Source: Candidatus Woesearchaeota archaeon (lineage in GTDB: Archaea; Nanobdellota; Nanobdellia; Woesearchaeales; WAPJ01). Taken from it: a DNA stretch of 6,001 nucleotides. The DNA lies in NCBI GenBank assembly GCA_015519985.1, contig WIAN01000160.1:1-6001 (forward strand), given 5' to 3'. Of this stretch, positions 5,835 to 6,001 are shown in pieces. The notes beneath the pieces were generated by a model. That model was not told where the DNA came from. It saw nothing but the letters and a program-made list of their open reading frames with translations, and made no database searches. Each line of letters begins with the position of its first letter. The stretch's first letter is position 1. The translations under genes and the position numbers were made by a program.

Positions 5835-6001
5835 CTATTTATAATCTTTAAAAATTTTATTTTTAAAATATTTCTTTCTAATAGTTTTATAATCATTAAT
5901 AAACTCTTCAAAATCAAACTCAACAAAATCGTTATTTTTATTATTACTTTTATCTATTCTTTTTTCATTATCCTTTTCTAATCTAAAAGGTTTAAAACCA
6001 A
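5835..6001 (-). CDS. Partial gene, C-terminal 54 residues, unrecognised
   Basis: An open frame enters from the right edge on the minus strand and ends in TAG at 5837-5835, directly against the TAA of the plus-strand gene, with no spacer. The visible C-terminus has 54 residues, beginning GFKPFRLEKD and ending FKNKIFKDYK. It has an Asn/Lys-rich middle (SNNKNND), an acidic-aromatic patch (FVEFDFEEF) and a very basic tail (RKKYFKNK). The basic end could bind nucleic acid, but this is a guess from composition. The start and any domains lie outside the window. The frame is open over its whole length in very AT-rich DNA, which supports real coding. Confidence 0.6.
   Translation of the reverse strand, partial: GFKPFRLEKDNEKRIDKSNNKNNDFVEFDFEEFINDYKTIRKKYFKNKIFKDYK

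Overview
The window is very AT-rich and looks like a piece of an archaeal chromosome, probably from a small-genome, AT-rich lineage of the DPANN type. That assignment is inference. What is visible is that no gene has a clear Shine-Dalgarno motif before its ATG, two plus-strand genes have a TTTTTAAA-type TATA box about 30 bases before the start codon (one at exactly the spacing of a leaderless transcript), and the AAA+ ATPase is of the cysteine-containing ChlI-like type that I associate with archaea. An AT-rich bacterium cannot be fully excluded without a search.

Layout: 1-350 is a gene-free, A-rich leader with a palindrome, a stem-loop and short direct repeats. 351-2942 (+) is a complete type IIA P-type cation ATPase, closest by motifs to SERCA-like calcium pumps. 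It converges, with a 13-base gap, on a two-gene minus-strand operon: a ChlI/MoxR-like AAA+ ATPase (4094-5131) followed by a von Willebrand factor A (VWA) protein with a complete metal-ion-binding MIDAS motif (2956-3999, probably longer at its N-terminus). A divergent 172-base intergenic region (5132-5303) then leads to an unrecognised 176-residue gene on the plus strand (5304-5834). Its stop codon directly abuts the stop of a minus-strand gene that runs off the right end (5835-6001).

Function: the AAA+ and VWA proteins almost certainly act together, as in MoxR-VWA, RavA-ViaA, CoxD-CoxE and ChlI-ChlD pairs, where the ATPase ring remodels a target or drives metal insertion and the VWA subunit is the adaptor. 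The target is not shown here; no porphyrin, cobalamin or respiratory-enzyme genes are in the window. The ATPase pump is a separate convergent gene, and any functional link with the pair through divalent cations is speculative.

The most notable observations are (1) the VWA start: an open frame extends from TTG 3999 back to the AAA+ stop without ATG or GTG, while the first ATG after the AAA+ stop lies in another frame and is joined to the VWA frame by a perfect T TTT TTT slip site; (2) an extreme strand asymmetry in which the plus strand is A/C-rich, so plus- and minus-strand genes use opposite third-position codons, with the 5304-5834 gene breaking the pattern; and (3) the four-cysteine insertion in the AAA+ protein. 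I see no mobile element, CRISPR array, tRNA or rRNA.
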